A stretch of 64,000 bases of DNA from Solirubrobacter deserti (GCF_003344625.1 NZ_QPKJ02000006.1:558001-622000), one strand, 5' to 3'. Numbered from the stretch's first letter, positions 6,864-15,279 are shown. A program made the numbers and translations. Notes: generated by a model from the sequence alone, not told the origin.

Positions 6864-9044
6864 ATGGGAAGGATTCTGCGAGGCGCCGTAGCCGGCGCTT
6901 CAACTGTGGCCGCGTTGGCGCTGTTCGCGCCGCCGTCGGCGATCGCGCATCCGTGCGCGAACAGCCAGCGGGTGGAAGCGAGCAGCTTCCTGTCGTTGCA
7001 TTCGTCGAGCTGGGCGGGCTACCCGACCTTCTCGAACGAGCACGAGTGCGACGGTGAGGGCGGCGCGGTCCAGAACCAGTTCGAGAACGCGCGGGCGGCC
7101 GCGGACCCCGTCCAGGACGCCGTGAGCACGTTCACCTACTCGGAGAACATGACGCCGATCGGCTACTCGGCGCGCAGCGTCCCCACCAGCGGCACCGGGT
7201 CGGGCGCGATCAACTCCGACCTGGCGTTCAAGGGCAACTACGCCATCCAGGGCACGTACACGGGCTTCCGCGTGATCGACATCTCGGACCCGGCGAACCC
7301 GGTGCAGAAGGTCAACTACACGGGCTGCACGACCGGCCAGGGCGACATCGTCGTCCACGGGAACATCCTCGTCCGCTCGTGGGACTCGCCCGTCAGTGCC
7401 GGCGGCGCCGCGACGCAGTCGTGCGGCGGCACGCTCGTGGGCCAGGGCTTCGAGGGGATCCACATCTTCGACATCTCCGACCCGGAGAACCCCGTCATGG
7501 TCGATGTCGGCAACGACCCCAGCGACGGCAAGCAGGGCCTGCGCTTCTCGGACCGCGACAACCGCCCGAACGTTCCGGGCTGCGGCTCGCACACGGCGAC
7601 GGCCGTCCCGGACGAGGCCCGCGGTTACCTGTATCTCTACAACGGCGGCTCCGACAGCGACTGCACGTGGATGGACGTCATCAAGATCAAGCTGTCCGAT
7701 CCGACCGACGCCAAGCACGTCAACAAGGCGATGGCCGGCCGCGAGTGCCACGACAACACGGTGCTGCTCAACGGCGCCAACAGCTACGCGACGTGCGCCG
7801 GCGGCAACGGGATCTCGATGTTCAAGTTCGACACGACGATCGACCCGACCGCTCCGGGCGGCACCGAGAACCCGACGCTGCTGTGGTCGCGCGCCATGCC
7901 GCCGATCAACATCGGCCACTCGGCCGCGTTCAGCTACGACGGCAAGACGGTCGTCTTCGGCTGGGAGCCGGGCGGCGGCACCTCGGCGCAGTGCCAGGCC
8001 TCGAGCTCGGTCACGGCCCGCACCCTCTACTTCCTGGACCCGCAGACCGGCGCCACGCAGGGCACGCTCCTGCACCCGCGTCCGCAGCTGAGCACCGAGA
8101 ACTGCACGTGGCACAACTTCAACACCGTCCCGACCCAGCGCGGCAACTACCTGGTGTCGGGCAACTACCAGTCCGGCATCTACGTCATCAACTACACCAA
8201 CCCGGCCGCGCCCGAGGTCATCGCGTACGCCGATCCGGCCCCGCTGCCCAAGACGCCGACCGGCGGTGACCCGGACGGCGGCGACTGGTCGACGTACTGG
8301 TACAACGGCAAGATCTACGAGTCCGACATCTACCGCGGCATGATGGTGTGGGACCTCGACAACTTCGACACGGACCGCGCGAAGACGGTCACGTACTCGA
8401 ACCCGCAGACCCAGATCGGGTCCTACGAGCAGGACTTCACGGGCCCGACGGCCAGCTCGACCAACGAGGGCGCCGGCTACAAGCAGGGGTCCACGGTCCC
8501 GGCCGCGTTCACGTGCGCCGACCCGGCGGGCGTGCAGTCGTGCACGGCGAGCGTGACGAACCTCGACACCGCGTCGATCGGCCGCCACTCCTACACGGTC
8601 ACCGCCGTCGACAACGCCGGCAACCAGTCGATGACGACGGTCAACTACATGGTCAACAGCACGGACGTGGCCGGCAGTGCCGGGGGCACGGTGGCCGCCA
8701 CGCTCTCGCTCAGCATGGGCACGGCGCCTGCGTTCGCGCCGTTCGTCCCGGGCGTCGCGCAGGAGTACACGGCGTCCACGACGCCGACGGTGACCTCGAC
8801 GGCCGGCGACGCGACGCTCTCGGTCACCGACCCGAGCACGACCAACAAGGGCCATCTGGTCAACGGCTCCTTCGTGCTGCCGCAGCCCCTCCAGGGCCTC
8901 GGCACCGTGAAGACCTACACCGGCCCGGTGTCCAACGACAAGCCGACGATCACCTTCAAGCAGGCGATCGGCGCCAACGACGCGCTCCGCACGGGCACGT
9001 ACAGCAAGACGCTGACGTTCACCCTCTCCACGACCAACCCGTGA
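6864..9044 (+). CDS. Secreted LVIVD-repeat protein, paralogue 1
   Basis: 726 aa. Sec signal peptide (about residues 1-29), with cleavage predicted before HPCA. Residues about 100-550 contain LVIVD-type propeller repeats such as GFRVIDISDPANPV, GIHIFDISDPENPVMVD and GIYVINYTNPAAPEVI. Conserved blocks include GRECHDNTV, CAGGNGISMFKFD, ENCTWHNFNTVP and GGDWSTYWYNGKIYE. A C-terminal Ig/HYR-like domain (FTCADPAGVQSCTASVTN, YTVTAVDNAGN) is followed by a beta domain ending RTGTYSKTLTFTLSTTNP. There is no sortase motif or membrane anchor, so it is probably exported and released or wall-associated. Ligand and reaction are unknown. GAGAGGAGAGGG precedes the ATG. Confidence 0.85.
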   Translation: MGRILRGAVAGASTVAALALFAPPSAIAHPCANSQRVEASSFLSLHSSSWAGYPTFSNEHECDGEGGAVQNQFENARAAADPVQDAVSTFTYSENMTPIGYSARSVPTSGTGSGAINSDLAFKGNYAIQGTYTGFRVIDISDPANPVQKVNYTGCTTGQGDIVVHGNILVRSWDSPVSAGGAATQSCGGTLVGQGFEGIHIFDISDPENPVMVDVGNDPSDGKQGLRFSDRDNRPNVPGCGSHTATAVPDEARGYLYLYNGGSDSDCTWMDVIKIKLSDPTDAKHVNKAMAGRECHDNTVLLNGANSYATCAGGNGISMFKFDTTIDPTAPGGTENPTLLWSRAMPPINIGHSAAFSYDGKTVVFGWEPGGGTSAQCQASSSVTARTLYFLDPQTGATQGTLLHPRPQLSTENCTWHNFNTVPTQRGNYLVSGNYQSGIYVINYTNPAAPEVIAYADPAPLPKTPTGGDPDGGDWSTYWYNGKIYESDIYRGMMVWDLDNFDTDRAKTVTYSNPQTQIGSYEQDFTGPTASSTNEGAGYKQGSTVPAAFTCADPAGVQSCTASVTNLDTASIGRHSYTVTAVDNAGNQSMTTVNYMVNSTDVAGSAGGTVAATLSLSMGTAPAFAPFVPGVAQEYTASTTPTVTSTAGDATLSVTDPSTTNKGHLVNGSFVLPQPLQGLGTVKTYTGPVSNDKPTITFKQAIGANDALRTGTYSKTLTFTLSTTNP

Positions 9045-9050
9045 GCGGCA

Positions 9051-9084
9051 CGCGAGGCCCGGGGCGCGCGCCCCGGGCCTCGCG
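9051..9084 (+). terminator. Strong GC hairpin after LVIVD copy 1
   Basis: A 14-bp perfect stem (arms containing GAGGCCCGGGG and CCCCGGGCCTC) with a 6-base loop begins 6 bases after the stop codon. There is no T-run, as is common for hairpins in high-GC actinobacteria. A hairpin with the same arm sequence follows LVIVD copy 2. Confidence 0.7.
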
Positions 9085-9086
9085 CC

Positions 9087-9146
9087 GTGCAGAGACCTGC
9101 ACGCTCGGCCAGTTGCCTGTGGGCATGAGGACTTGGTTAGCTCGCG
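9087..9146 (+). promoter_or_regulatory. Dyad plus -10-like element upstream of LVIVD copy 2
   Basis: GTGCAG-N4-CTGCAC (9087-9102) is followed 34 bases later by TTAGCTCGCG (9137-9146). The dyad is identical to that of copy 1 except in one spacer base. Between the two elements, AGTTGCC here corresponds to AGTTTCC in copy 1 and could be a -35 region. The distance to the chosen ATG equals that of copy 1. Confidence 0.6.
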
Positions 9147-9184
9147 TTTAGGAGGAGTGGAGTCCTTACGTGAGAGGAACGGGA

Positions 9185-11380
9185 ATGGGTAGAGGGTTCA
9201 AGAGCGTCCTGGCGGGAGCCGGGGCGCTGGCCGCGGTGGCGCTGTTCGCACCGGCGTCGGCCGTCGCGCACCCGTGCGCGGGCGCCAACGCGAAGGCGGC
9301 GACGAGCTTCCTGTCGCTCAACAACGCGCTGTGGGCGGGTGTGCACCGCCCCGACTTCGCCCACGAGTGCGGCGGCGAAGGCGGCCCGGTCGCCTCGCCG
9401 GCGAGCAAGTCGATGGCCGCGGTCGCCGCGGCGGCGGCGCTCGAGGACCCGACGCTCGAGCAGGTCGCGAGCGAGTTCGAGTACACGCCGAACATGACGC
9501 CGGTCGGCTACTCGCCCAACGTCATCCCGTACCTGCCGGTCCCGTACAACTCGGACCTGGCGTTCCAGGGCGACTACGCCTACATGGGCACCAACGACGG
9601 CTTCGTCGTGATCGACATCAAGGACCCGGCCAAGCCGAAGCAGGTCCATCTCAACAAGAGCTGCACCACCTCGCAGGGCGACGTCGTCGTCTACGGGAAC
9701 ATCCTCGTCCGCTCGTGGGACTCGGCGGTCCGCGCCTCCGGCGCCACGACGCAGTCCTGCGGCGGCACGCTCGTCGGCGTCGGCTTCGAGGGCGTCCACA
9801 TCTTCGACATCACCGACCCGACGAACCCCGTCATGGTCGATGTCGGCAACGACCCGTCCAACGGCAAGCAGGGGCTGCGCTTCAGCGTCAACGACGTCCC
9901 GCGCCTCGGCTGCGGCTCGCACACCGCCACGGCCGTCCCGGCGCCGCAGTTCGACGCGCTCTACATCTACAACGGCGGCTCCAGCGGCACCTGCACCTGG
10001 ATGGACGTGCTGAAGATCAAGCTCTCGGACCCGACGCAGGCCTCCTACGTCAAGCAGGCCCCCGCCGGCCGCCAGTGCCACGACAACACGGTGTTCCTCA
10101 ACGGCGCGAACAGCCTCGCGAGCTGCGCGGGCGGCAACGGCATCACGCTGTTCAAGTTCGACGCCACGATCGACCCGACGCTGCCGGGCGGCATCGAGAA
10201 CCCGGTCCAGCTGTGGTCGAAGAACATGAACGCGAGCGGCGGCCACTCGGCCGCGTTCAGCTACGACGGCAAGACCGTCGTGTTCGGGCACGAGCCGGGC
10301 GGCGGCGTCGTGGCGAACTGCCAGGCCGGCAGCTCCGCCCACTTCAAGTCGCTGTTCATCCTGAACGCCGAGACGGGCGACCAGATCTCCACGGTCCCGA
10401 TGCCGCGCGTGCAGAACGAGACCGAGAACTGCACCTGGCACAACTTCAACACGGTGCCGACCAAGGGCGGCAACTACCTCGTGTCCGGCAACTACCAGGC
10501 GGGCATCAACGTGATCGACTTCTCGCAGCCCGCCGCGCCGAAGGTGATCGCCTACGCCGATCCCAAGCCGCTGCCGTGGTCGAGCACCTACGGCGACGAC
10601 GGCTACCCGGACGGCGGCGACTGGTCGACGTACTGGTACAACGGCAAGATCTACGAGGCCGACATCTACCGCGGCCTGCTCGTGTGGGACCTCGACAACG
10701 CGTTCACGGATCGCGCGAACACGGTCGCCTACTCGAACCCGCAGACGCAGATCGGCGCGATCGCGGCCGACAACGCCGCGCCCACGATCGCCTCGACCAA
10801 CGAAGGTGTCGGGTACGCGATCGGCTCCACCGTCCCGGCCGCGTTCACGTGCGCCGACGAGGACCTGGGCGTCGACAGCTGCACGGCGAGCGTGACCACC
10901 CTCGACACGTCGAGCTTCGGCCCCGCCTCCTACACCGTCACGGCGGTCGACAAGGCCGGCAACACGACGACCAAGACCGTCAACTACACCGTGACGGCCG
11001 AGACCCAGAGCAGCGCGAGCGGCAGCGTCGCTCCGGCACTGGCCTTGTCGCTGGGCACGGCGCCCTCGTTCGAGCCCTTCGTCCCGGGCGTCGCGCAGGT
11101 CTACGAGGCCTCCACGATGGCCAACGTGATCTCCACCGCCGGTGACGCGACGCTCACGGTCACCGACCCGAGCACCACCAACACCGGCCACCTGGTCAAC
11201 GGCGCGTTCGTCCTCCCGCAGCCGCTGCAGGGGCTCGGCGTGGTCAAGACCTACACCGGCCCGGTCTCCAACGACAAGCCGACGATCACGTTCAAGCAGC
11301 CGATCGGCGACAAGGACGCGCTGCGCACGGGCACGTACAGCAAGACGCTGACGTTCACCCTCTCCACCACCAACCCGTGA
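9185..11380 (+). CDS. Secreted LVIVD-repeat protein, paralogue 2
   Basis: 731 aa, a tandem paralogue of the preceding gene with long near-identical blocks and the same domain order: signal peptide, HPCAGA mature N-terminus, LVIVD propeller (GFVVIDIKDPAKPKQV, GVHIFDITDPTNPVMVD, GINVIDFSQPAAPKVI), an Ig-like domain with CADEDLGVDSC, and a C-terminal domain ending RTGTYSKTLTFTLSTTNP. ATG 9185 is preferred because GAGAGG precedes it and it matches the start of paralogue 1. A GTG at 9170 in the same frame is an alternative. Probably an exported beta-propeller binding protein; ligand unknown. The copies differ mostly in the N-terminal 100 residues. Confidence 0.85.
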   Translation: MGRGFKSVLAGAGALAAVALFAPASAVAHPCAGANAKAATSFLSLNNALWAGVHRPDFAHECGGEGGPVASPASKSMAAVAAAAALEDPTLEQVASEFEYTPNMTPVGYSPNVIPYLPVPYNSDLAFQGDYAYMGTNDGFVVIDIKDPAKPKQVHLNKSCTTSQGDVVVYGNILVRSWDSAVRASGATTQSCGGTLVGVGFEGVHIFDITDPTNPVMVDVGNDPSNGKQGLRFSVNDVPRLGCGSHTATAVPAPQFDALYIYNGGSSGTCTWMDVLKIKLSDPTQASYVKQAPAGRQCHDNTVFLNGANSLASCAGGNGITLFKFDATIDPTLPGGIENPVQLWSKNMNASGGHSAAFSYDGKTVVFGHEPGGGVVANCQAGSSAHFKSLFILNAETGDQISTVPMPRVQNETENCTWHNFNTVPTKGGNYLVSGNYQAGINVIDFSQPAAPKVIAYADPKPLPWSSTYGDDGYPDGGDWSTYWYNGKIYEADIYRGLLVWDLDNAFTDRANTVAYSNPQTQIGAIAADNAAPTIASTNEGVGYAIGSTVPAAFTCADEDLGVDSCTASVTTLDTSSFGPASYTVTAVDKAGNTTTKTVNYTVTAETQSSASGSVAPALALSLGTAPSFEPFVPGVAQVYEASTMANVISTAGDATLTVTDPSTTNTGHLVNGAFVLPQPLQGLGVVKTYTGPVSNDKPTITFKQPIGDKDALRTGTYSKTLTFTLSTTNP

Positions 11381-11386
11381 GAGCCC

Positions 11387-11536
11387 GCTGAGGAATACCG
11401 GCACACCTGGTGCGGCACATCCGCGGCGCCTCGCGCCACCCACGACGCTCACGTGCCAGAGGCACGCCACGCTTGTCGCGGGCGGCGCGAGGCACGGGCG
11501 GCTGCACCACCCCAGGCGCACCGCACATTCCTCAGC
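11387..11536. repeat. 150-bp imperfect palindrome (long stem-loop)
   Basis: Perfect 10-bp termini GCTGAGGAAT (11387-11396) and ATTCCTCAGC (11527-11536) bound a region whose halves are largely self-complementary. The inner arms GCCTCGCGCC...ACGTGCC and GGCACG...GGCGCGAGGC meet at a 3-base loop at 11458-11460. It lies between the stop of LVIVD copy 2 and the hairpin that corresponds to copy 1's terminator. It holds no ORF with plausible codon use. It resembles a REP- or MITE-like palindromic element, or encodes a long RNA hairpin. Confidence 0.65.
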
Positions 11537-11554
11537 GAACTCGAACATTCGGCC

Positions 11555-11582
11555 GAGGCCCGGGGCAACGGTCCCGGGCCTC
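11555..11582 (+). terminator. GC hairpin terminator after LVIVD copy 2
   Basis: A perfect 10-bp stem GAGGCCCGGG/CCCGGGCCTC with an 8-base loop. Its arms match the hairpin after LVIVD copy 1, suggesting that the terminator was duplicated with the gene. It lies 17 bases before the idi start. Confidence 0.6.
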
Positions 11583-11598
11583 GATACCGTCTCTTCTC

Positions 11599-12117
11599 GT
11601 GCTTGAGGAGAACGTGGTGCTGATCGACGAGGAGGACCGCGAGCTGGGGGTCGGTGAGAAGCTCGCCGTGCACCGCTCGGGTGAGCTGCACCGGGCGTTC
11701 TCGGTCTTCGCCTTCAACCCCGCGGGCGAGCTGCTGCTGCAGCGCCGCGCGCTCGGCAAGTACCACTCCCCCGGCCTGTGGACGAACTCGGCCTGCGGGC
11801 ATCCGCGGCCCGGCGAGACCACCGAGGCGGCCGCGGCGCGGCGCTTCGAGGAGGAGCTCGGGATTCCGGCCGGGACCCTGCGCGAAGTGGGCGTGCTGCG
11901 CTACCGCGCCCAGCTGGCCGACCTGGTCGAGAACGAGTACGACCACCTGCTCGTGTGCGAGATCGACGTCGAGCCGTCGCCGGACCCCGATGAGGTCATG
12001 GAGTGGCGCTTCGTGCCCGTGGACGAGCTGAACGCGTGGATCGCACGCGCCCGCGAGGCCGACTTCACCGCCTGGTTCCCCCCGGCGTGGGAGATCGTCA
12101 ACGCTCCAGCTCGCTGA
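11599..12117 (+). CDS. idi: Isopentenyl-diphosphate delta-isomerase, type I
   Basis: 172 aa Nudix-fold enzyme that interconverts IPP and DMAPP in isoprenoid biosynthesis (cytoplasm, Mg/Mn-dependent). The metal and catalytic residues align with the E. coli enzyme: His25, His31, Cys66-Gly-His68 (TNSACGHP), and Glu111/Glu113 in ENEYDH. The Nudix-like helix REEELG is present as RRFEEELG. GTG 11599 is chosen to match the family N-terminus (xxENVVLID); a GTG at 11617 has a better-spaced GAGGAG and is an alternative. The 3' end overlaps the opposite-strand gene by 20 bp. Confidence 0.93.
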   Translation: MLEENVVLIDEEDRELGVGEKLAVHRSGELHRAFSVFAFNPAGELLLQRRALGKYHSPGLWTNSACGHPRPGETTEAAAARRFEEELGIPAGTLREVGVLRYRAQLADLVENEYDHLLVCEIDVEPSPDPDEVMEWRFVPVDELNAWIARAREADFTAWFPPAWEIVNAPAR

Positions 12118-12649
12118 GCGCACGCCGGATCGCCAGCGGCGCCTTGCCGCTCACGCTGATCAGCGTGCCGTCCTCGTGCTCGTGGAGGTCGCACACGATC
12201 TCCTCGCGCTCGGTGTGGAGCAGCGCCAGCAGCCCCAGCGGGAACAGCGCGACCGCGAGCACGTACGTCCACACCGGCCGGTGCTTGCGGGCGAAGACCA
12301 TGTGCGCGTCGCTCGCGTGCTCGAGCGCGTACCCGTGGGCGCGCATCGGCGGCGCCACGAACTCGGCGAGCTCGGTCGCGGCCTGACGGCGCCGCGCGGG
12401 AGCGAGCCAGCGCGCGGTGAAGCCCGTGCGGCCGGGCGTCGTGGGGAGCCGGCGCTGCGGCGACGGGGAAGGCGGCGCGACGCGCGCGGTCGGGATGTCC
12501 TCGATCAGCTGCAGCAGCTCGCCGCGGGTCTTCGACGTGTACGCGGATGCGGTGCGCTCGTCGAGCTCGTCGACGTCGAGCCGGCCCTCGGTCGCCGCCT
12601 GGCGCAGCTCGGCCACGATCCGCTCGCGTTCGACGTCGGAGGCGCGCAT
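12098..12649 (-). CDS. DUF1707 (SHOCT-like) domain membrane protein
   Basis: 183 aa. Residues about 1-55 are a DUF1707 domain (MRASDVERERIVAELRQAATEGRLDVDELDER), common at the N-terminus of actinobacterial membrane proteins. A central cytoplasmic stretch is followed by a hydrophobic segment (TYVLAVALFPLGLLALL) and a polar C-terminal domain. AAGGAGGTG lies about 14 bases upstream of the chosen ATG. An ATT or GTG codon slightly upstream would be better spaced. Function unknown. It is divergent from the HtrA-like gene. Confidence 0.8.
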   Translation of the reverse strand: MRASDVERERIVAELRQAATEGRLDVDELDERTASAYTSKTRGELLQLIEDIPTARVAPPSPSPQRRLPTTPGRTGFTARWLAPARRRQAATELAEFVAPPMRAHGYALEHASDAHMVFARKHRPVWTYVLAVALFPLGLLALLHTEREEIVCDLHEHEDGTLISVSGKAPLAIRRALSELER

Positions 12650-12708
12650 GGGGTCAATGGACACCTCCTTATCTTGACCTGACGTGCCGCCCTCCAACCT
12701 CGGTGGAC

Positions 12709-13833
12709 ATGACCGATCCCCTGCTCTGGCTCGACGGCGACCCCACGGACGGTCGTCGCGCGCGCCCGTATGAACCGGAGGTGCCGTCGGCCCCGCCGCC
12801 GCCGGCCGCACCGCCGCCCGCCGCGCCCAAGCGGCGTGGCCACTTCAGCGCGGCCGTGGCCGGCGGGCTCGTGTCCGCCGTACTGGTGAGCGGCGGCGCG
12901 TTTGCGTTCGGCGTCGTCGACACCGACGGCAATCCCGCGGCGGTCAACAGCGGGCCCGCGCTGGTCGGCGCCAAGCAGACCGGCGACGTCGCCGCGATCT
13001 ACGCCGCGGCGCGCGAGTCGGTCGTCTCCATCCAGGTGCGCGGCGGGTCCGGCACGGGTTTCGTCACCGGCGCCGACGGGACGATCGTCACCAACGCGCA
13101 CGTGGTCGGCAGCTCGCAGACGGTGCAGGTCCAGTTCGCCGATGACGAGACCGCGACCGGCCGCGTCCTCGGCGTGGACGAGTCGAGCGATCTCGCGGTC
13201 GTCAAGGTCGACGTCGGCCGGCCGCTGAAGGCGCTCTCGCTCGCCGACTCGGATGCCGTCCGCACGGGCCAGCTCGCGGTCGCGATCGGCTCGCCGTTCG
13301 GGCTCTCGCAGACGACCACGGCGGGCATCGTGTCCGGCACGGGCCGTCACATCCAGGCGCCGGACGGCTTCCAGATCGACTCGGTGATCCAGACCGACGC
13401 GCCGATCAACCCCGGCAACTCGGGCGGCCCGCTGCTCGACGCGCAGGGCCGCGTGATCGGCGTCAACTCGCAGATCGCGTCGCAGAGCGGCGGGAGCGTC
13501 GGGATCGGGTTCGCGGTGCCGTCCAACACGGTGCGCGACGTGATCCCGCGCCTCGAGCGCGGCGAGGACATCAAGCGCGCGTTCCTCGGCGTCTCCACGA
13601 GCGGGGGCACGAACGGCGTCACCGTCGCTTCGGTGAACGCCGGCGGCCCGGCTCAGGCGGCCGGCCTGCGCGTGGGTGACGTGATCCGGTCCGTCGGCGG
13701 CGAGCGCGTCGCCGACTCCGACGACGTCGCGTCCGCGGTCCAGGACCGCCGTCCCGGTGAGCGGGTCGCGGTGGAGATCACCCGCGGCGGCGCCCAGCAG
13801 ACCGTCCAGGTCGAGCTCGGGACGCGGCCGTGA
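12709..13833 (+). CDS. HtrA/DegP-like membrane-anchored serine protease with PDZ domain
   Basis: 374 aa. A Pro-rich cytoplasmic N-terminus (residues 1-44) precedes one membrane segment (about 47-68), then a trypsin-like domain with His131 (TNAHVVG), Asp161 (SSDLAVVKV) and Ser238 (PGNSGGPL). The C-terminal PDZ domain spans about 285-374 (GPAQAAGLRVGDVIRSVGG). It probably degrades or refolds damaged extracytoplasmic proteins. GTGA overlap (13830-13833) couples it to the VWA gene downstream, an arrangement suggesting joint envelope-stress or assembly function. Confidence 0.92.
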   Translation: MTDPLLWLDGDPTDGRRARPYEPEVPSAPPPPAAPPPAAPKRRGHFSAAVAGGLVSAVLVSGGAFAFGVVDTDGNPAAVNSGPALVGAKQTGDVAAIYAAARESVVSIQVRGGSGTGFVTGADGTIVTNAHVVGSSQTVQVQFADDETATGRVLGVDESSDLAVVKVDVGRPLKALSLADSDAVRTGQLAVAIGSPFGLSQTTTAGIVSGTGRHIQAPDGFQIDSVIQTDAPINPGNSGGPLLDAQGRVIGVNSQIASQSGGSVGIGFAVPSNTVRDVIPRLERGEDIKRAFLGVSTSGGTNGVTVASVNAGGPAQAAGLRVGDVIRSVGGERVADSDDVASAVQDRRPGERVAVEITRGGAQQTVQVELGTRP

Positions 13834-14750
13834 GCTTTCAGTCCCCGTGGCTGCTGGCCGGGCTGGGGCTGATCCCGCTGCTCGCCGTGGCCTACGTGCT
13901 GACCGAACGTCGCCGCCACCGCGCTGCGGCGGCGTTCGCGTCCCCCCGTGTGGCGATCTCGGCCGTCCCGCGCTCGCCCGGCTGGCGCCGCCACCTCCCA
14001 CTCGGACTGGCTGGACTCGCGACCGCGGCGTTGATCGCCGCGCTGGCCCGTCCCGAAGTGACCGTGGCGGTGCCGGCCGAGCAGGCGACGATCGTGCTCG
14101 CCATGGACCACTCCGGGTCGATGATGGCCACGGACGTCGCTCCCTCCCGGCTGGCGGCCGCGAAGGAGGCGGGCGAGACGTTCCTGGACGAGGTGCCCGA
14201 GCGGGTGCGTGTCGGCGGCGTGGTGTTCAACCACCGCGCGCAGGCCGTGTCCTCGCCGACCACCGAGCGCGACGAGGTGCGCCGCGCCATGGACGCCGCG
14301 ATGACGCCGAGCGGCGGCACCGCGACCGGCGACGCGCTGGCGACCTCGCTGGAGATGATCAAGGCGCAGAAGGCGCCGGGCGCGATCGTCCTGCTCTCGG
14401 ACGGCCAGGCGACGCACGGACGTGACCCGCTGCCGATCGCCGGCGAGGCCCAGCGGCTGCGGATCCCGATCTACACCGTCGCGCTCGGCACGGCGTCGGG
14501 CACGTTGCCCAACGGCGACGCGGTCCCGCCGGACGTCGCGACGCTCGCGCAGATCGCCGAGCGCTCGGGCGGCCAGGCGTTCACGGCCGACCAGGCTTCG
14601 CAGCTGAGCGAGGTCTACGAGCAGCTCGGCTCGGAGGTCGCGACCAAGGAGGAGCAGCGGGAGGTCACCAGCGCGTTCGCCGGTGGCGCCGCGATCCTGC
14701 TCCTGCTCGGCGGCGGACTCTCCCTTAGGTGGTTTCGTCGGTTGCTTTGA
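13830..14750 (+). CDS. BatA-like VWA-domain membrane protein (copy 1)
   Basis: 306 aa starting at GTG 13830. Two N-terminal membrane segments (about 6-24 and 53-72) precede a von Willebrand A domain with the MIDAS motif DHSGSM, the distal Thr in GGTATGD and the Asp in LLSDGQ. One membrane segment lies at the C-terminus. The sequence closely parallels the VWA protein at 21619-22557 (MSFQSPWLLAGL versus [12 protein letters not shown], and VSSAFAGG versus VSAGFAAF near the end). Here the partner is an HtrA protease instead of MoxR/DUF58. Likely a divalent-metal-dependent protein-interaction module facing outward. Confidence 0.88.
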   Translation: MSFQSPWLLAGLGLIPLLAVAYVLTERRRHRAAAAFASPRVAISAVPRSPGWRRHLPLGLAGLATAALIAALARPEVTVAVPAEQATIVLAMDHSGSMMATDVAPSRLAAAKEAGETFLDEVPERVRVGGVVFNHRAQAVSSPTTERDEVRRAMDAAMTPSGGTATGDALATSLEMIKAQKAPGAIVLLSDGQATHGRDPLPIAGEAQRLRIPIYTVALGTASGTLPNGDAVPPDVATLAQIAERSGGQAFTADQASQLSEVYEQLGSEVATKEEQREVTSAFAGGAAILLLLGGGLSLRWFRRLL

Positions 14751-14767
14751 GGTTGCGTTCAGCAACC
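14751..14767 (+). promoter_or_regulatory. Perfect dyad GGTTGC-N5-GCAACC after the VWA stop
   Basis: A 6-bp inverted repeat lies immediately after the VWA gene stop and 17 bases before the start of the small secreted protein. It could be a weak terminator or an operator; nothing in the sequence decides between them. Confidence 0.35.
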
Positions 14768-14784
14768 CGGGATTGACTGTGGGC

Positions 14785-14997
14785 ATGCGCAAGGCCGGAT
14801 TTGCCGCCACGCTGGTGGCGGGCGTCGGACTCCTCGGCGTCTCTCTCCACGGGATGACGGGCGTGGACCGCACGCTCGCCATCGCCGCCGCCACGCCCGC
14901 TCCCACGGCGCCCTCGCAGGACCTCGTGCTCGAGCGCTCCAAGCTCGACTGCGACCGCTACGAGCGTCCGCACCGGGACCGCGGCGGCCGCGTCTAG
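14785..14997 (+). CDS. Small secreted protein (70 aa)
   Basis: Starts at ATG 14785 with an n-region (MRKAGF) and a hydrophobic core (AATLVAGVGLLGVSLHG), consistent with a Sec signal peptide or N-terminal anchor. The remainder is a Thr/Pro/Ala linker and a charged tail with one Cys (KLDCDRYERPHRDRGG). Family not recognised. Confidence 0.6.
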   Translation: MRKAGFAATLVAGVGLLGVSLHGMTGVDRTLAIAAATPAPTAPSQDLVLERSKLDCDRYERPHRDRGGRV

Positions 14998-15006
14998 GGC
15001 GCCACA

Positions 15007-15069
15007 TCGCGGCGACCGGCTTCGCCGGTGCGTCGCGATTTCGGCTGAGAGATCGCTTCGCGGATCTCT
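15007..15069. terminator. Pair of hairpins between convergent genes
   Basis: Two stem-loops lie between the convergent small secreted gene and the small membrane protein gene: an imperfect long stem around ACCGGC-TTC-GCCGGT (15007-15038), and AGAGATCGC-TTC-GCGGATCTCT (15048-15069), which reaches into the stop codon of the minus-strand gene. Together they would work as a bidirectional terminator. Confidence 0.6.
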
Positions 15070-15256
15070 AGTCGGACTGCTTGGCGATGCGCACGACGGT
15101 CTGGATCACGTAGTAGACCGAGAGGACGAAGAACGCGCCGCCGATCAGCGCCCGCGCCGTGTCGTCGTTGATCGGCGCGCGCGGCGCGACCACGTCGGCA
15201 ACCTTCTCCCGCCACCCGATCAGCCCGGCATGCCCGACTTGCTTGTGGAGCTCCAT
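15068..15256 (-). CDS. Small single-pass membrane protein (62 aa)
   Basis: Starts at ATG 15256 (MELHKQVGHAGLIGWREKV). A C-terminal membrane segment (about residues 38-56, ALIGGAFFVLSVYYVIQTVV) is followed by a short basic tail. The N-terminal half is polar and likely cytoplasmic. Family not recognised. It is divergent from the HIRAN gene with only 17 bases between the start codons. Confidence 0.6.
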   Translation of the reverse strand: MELHKQVGHAGLIGWREKVADVVAPRAPINDDTARALIGGAFFVLSVYYVIQTVVRIAKQSD

Positions 15257-15261
15257 GCCAG

Positions 15262-15279
15262 GATCACTACCCAGTGATC
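15262..15279. promoter_or_regulatory. Perfect dyad GATCACT-N4-AGTGATC between divergent starts
   Basis: A 7-bp perfect inverted repeat with a 4-base spacer occupies the 17-bp divergent gap and runs into the GTG start of the HIRAN gene. A dyad in this position would be able to control both genes. It lies over the start codon, so any transcript of the HIRAN gene would be nearly leaderless. Confidence 0.45.

Noticed and set aside
9170..9184. GTG 9170 as the LVIVD copy 2 start
   Set aside because: ATG 9185 matches copy 1 in sequence, ribosome site and distance from the promoter box.
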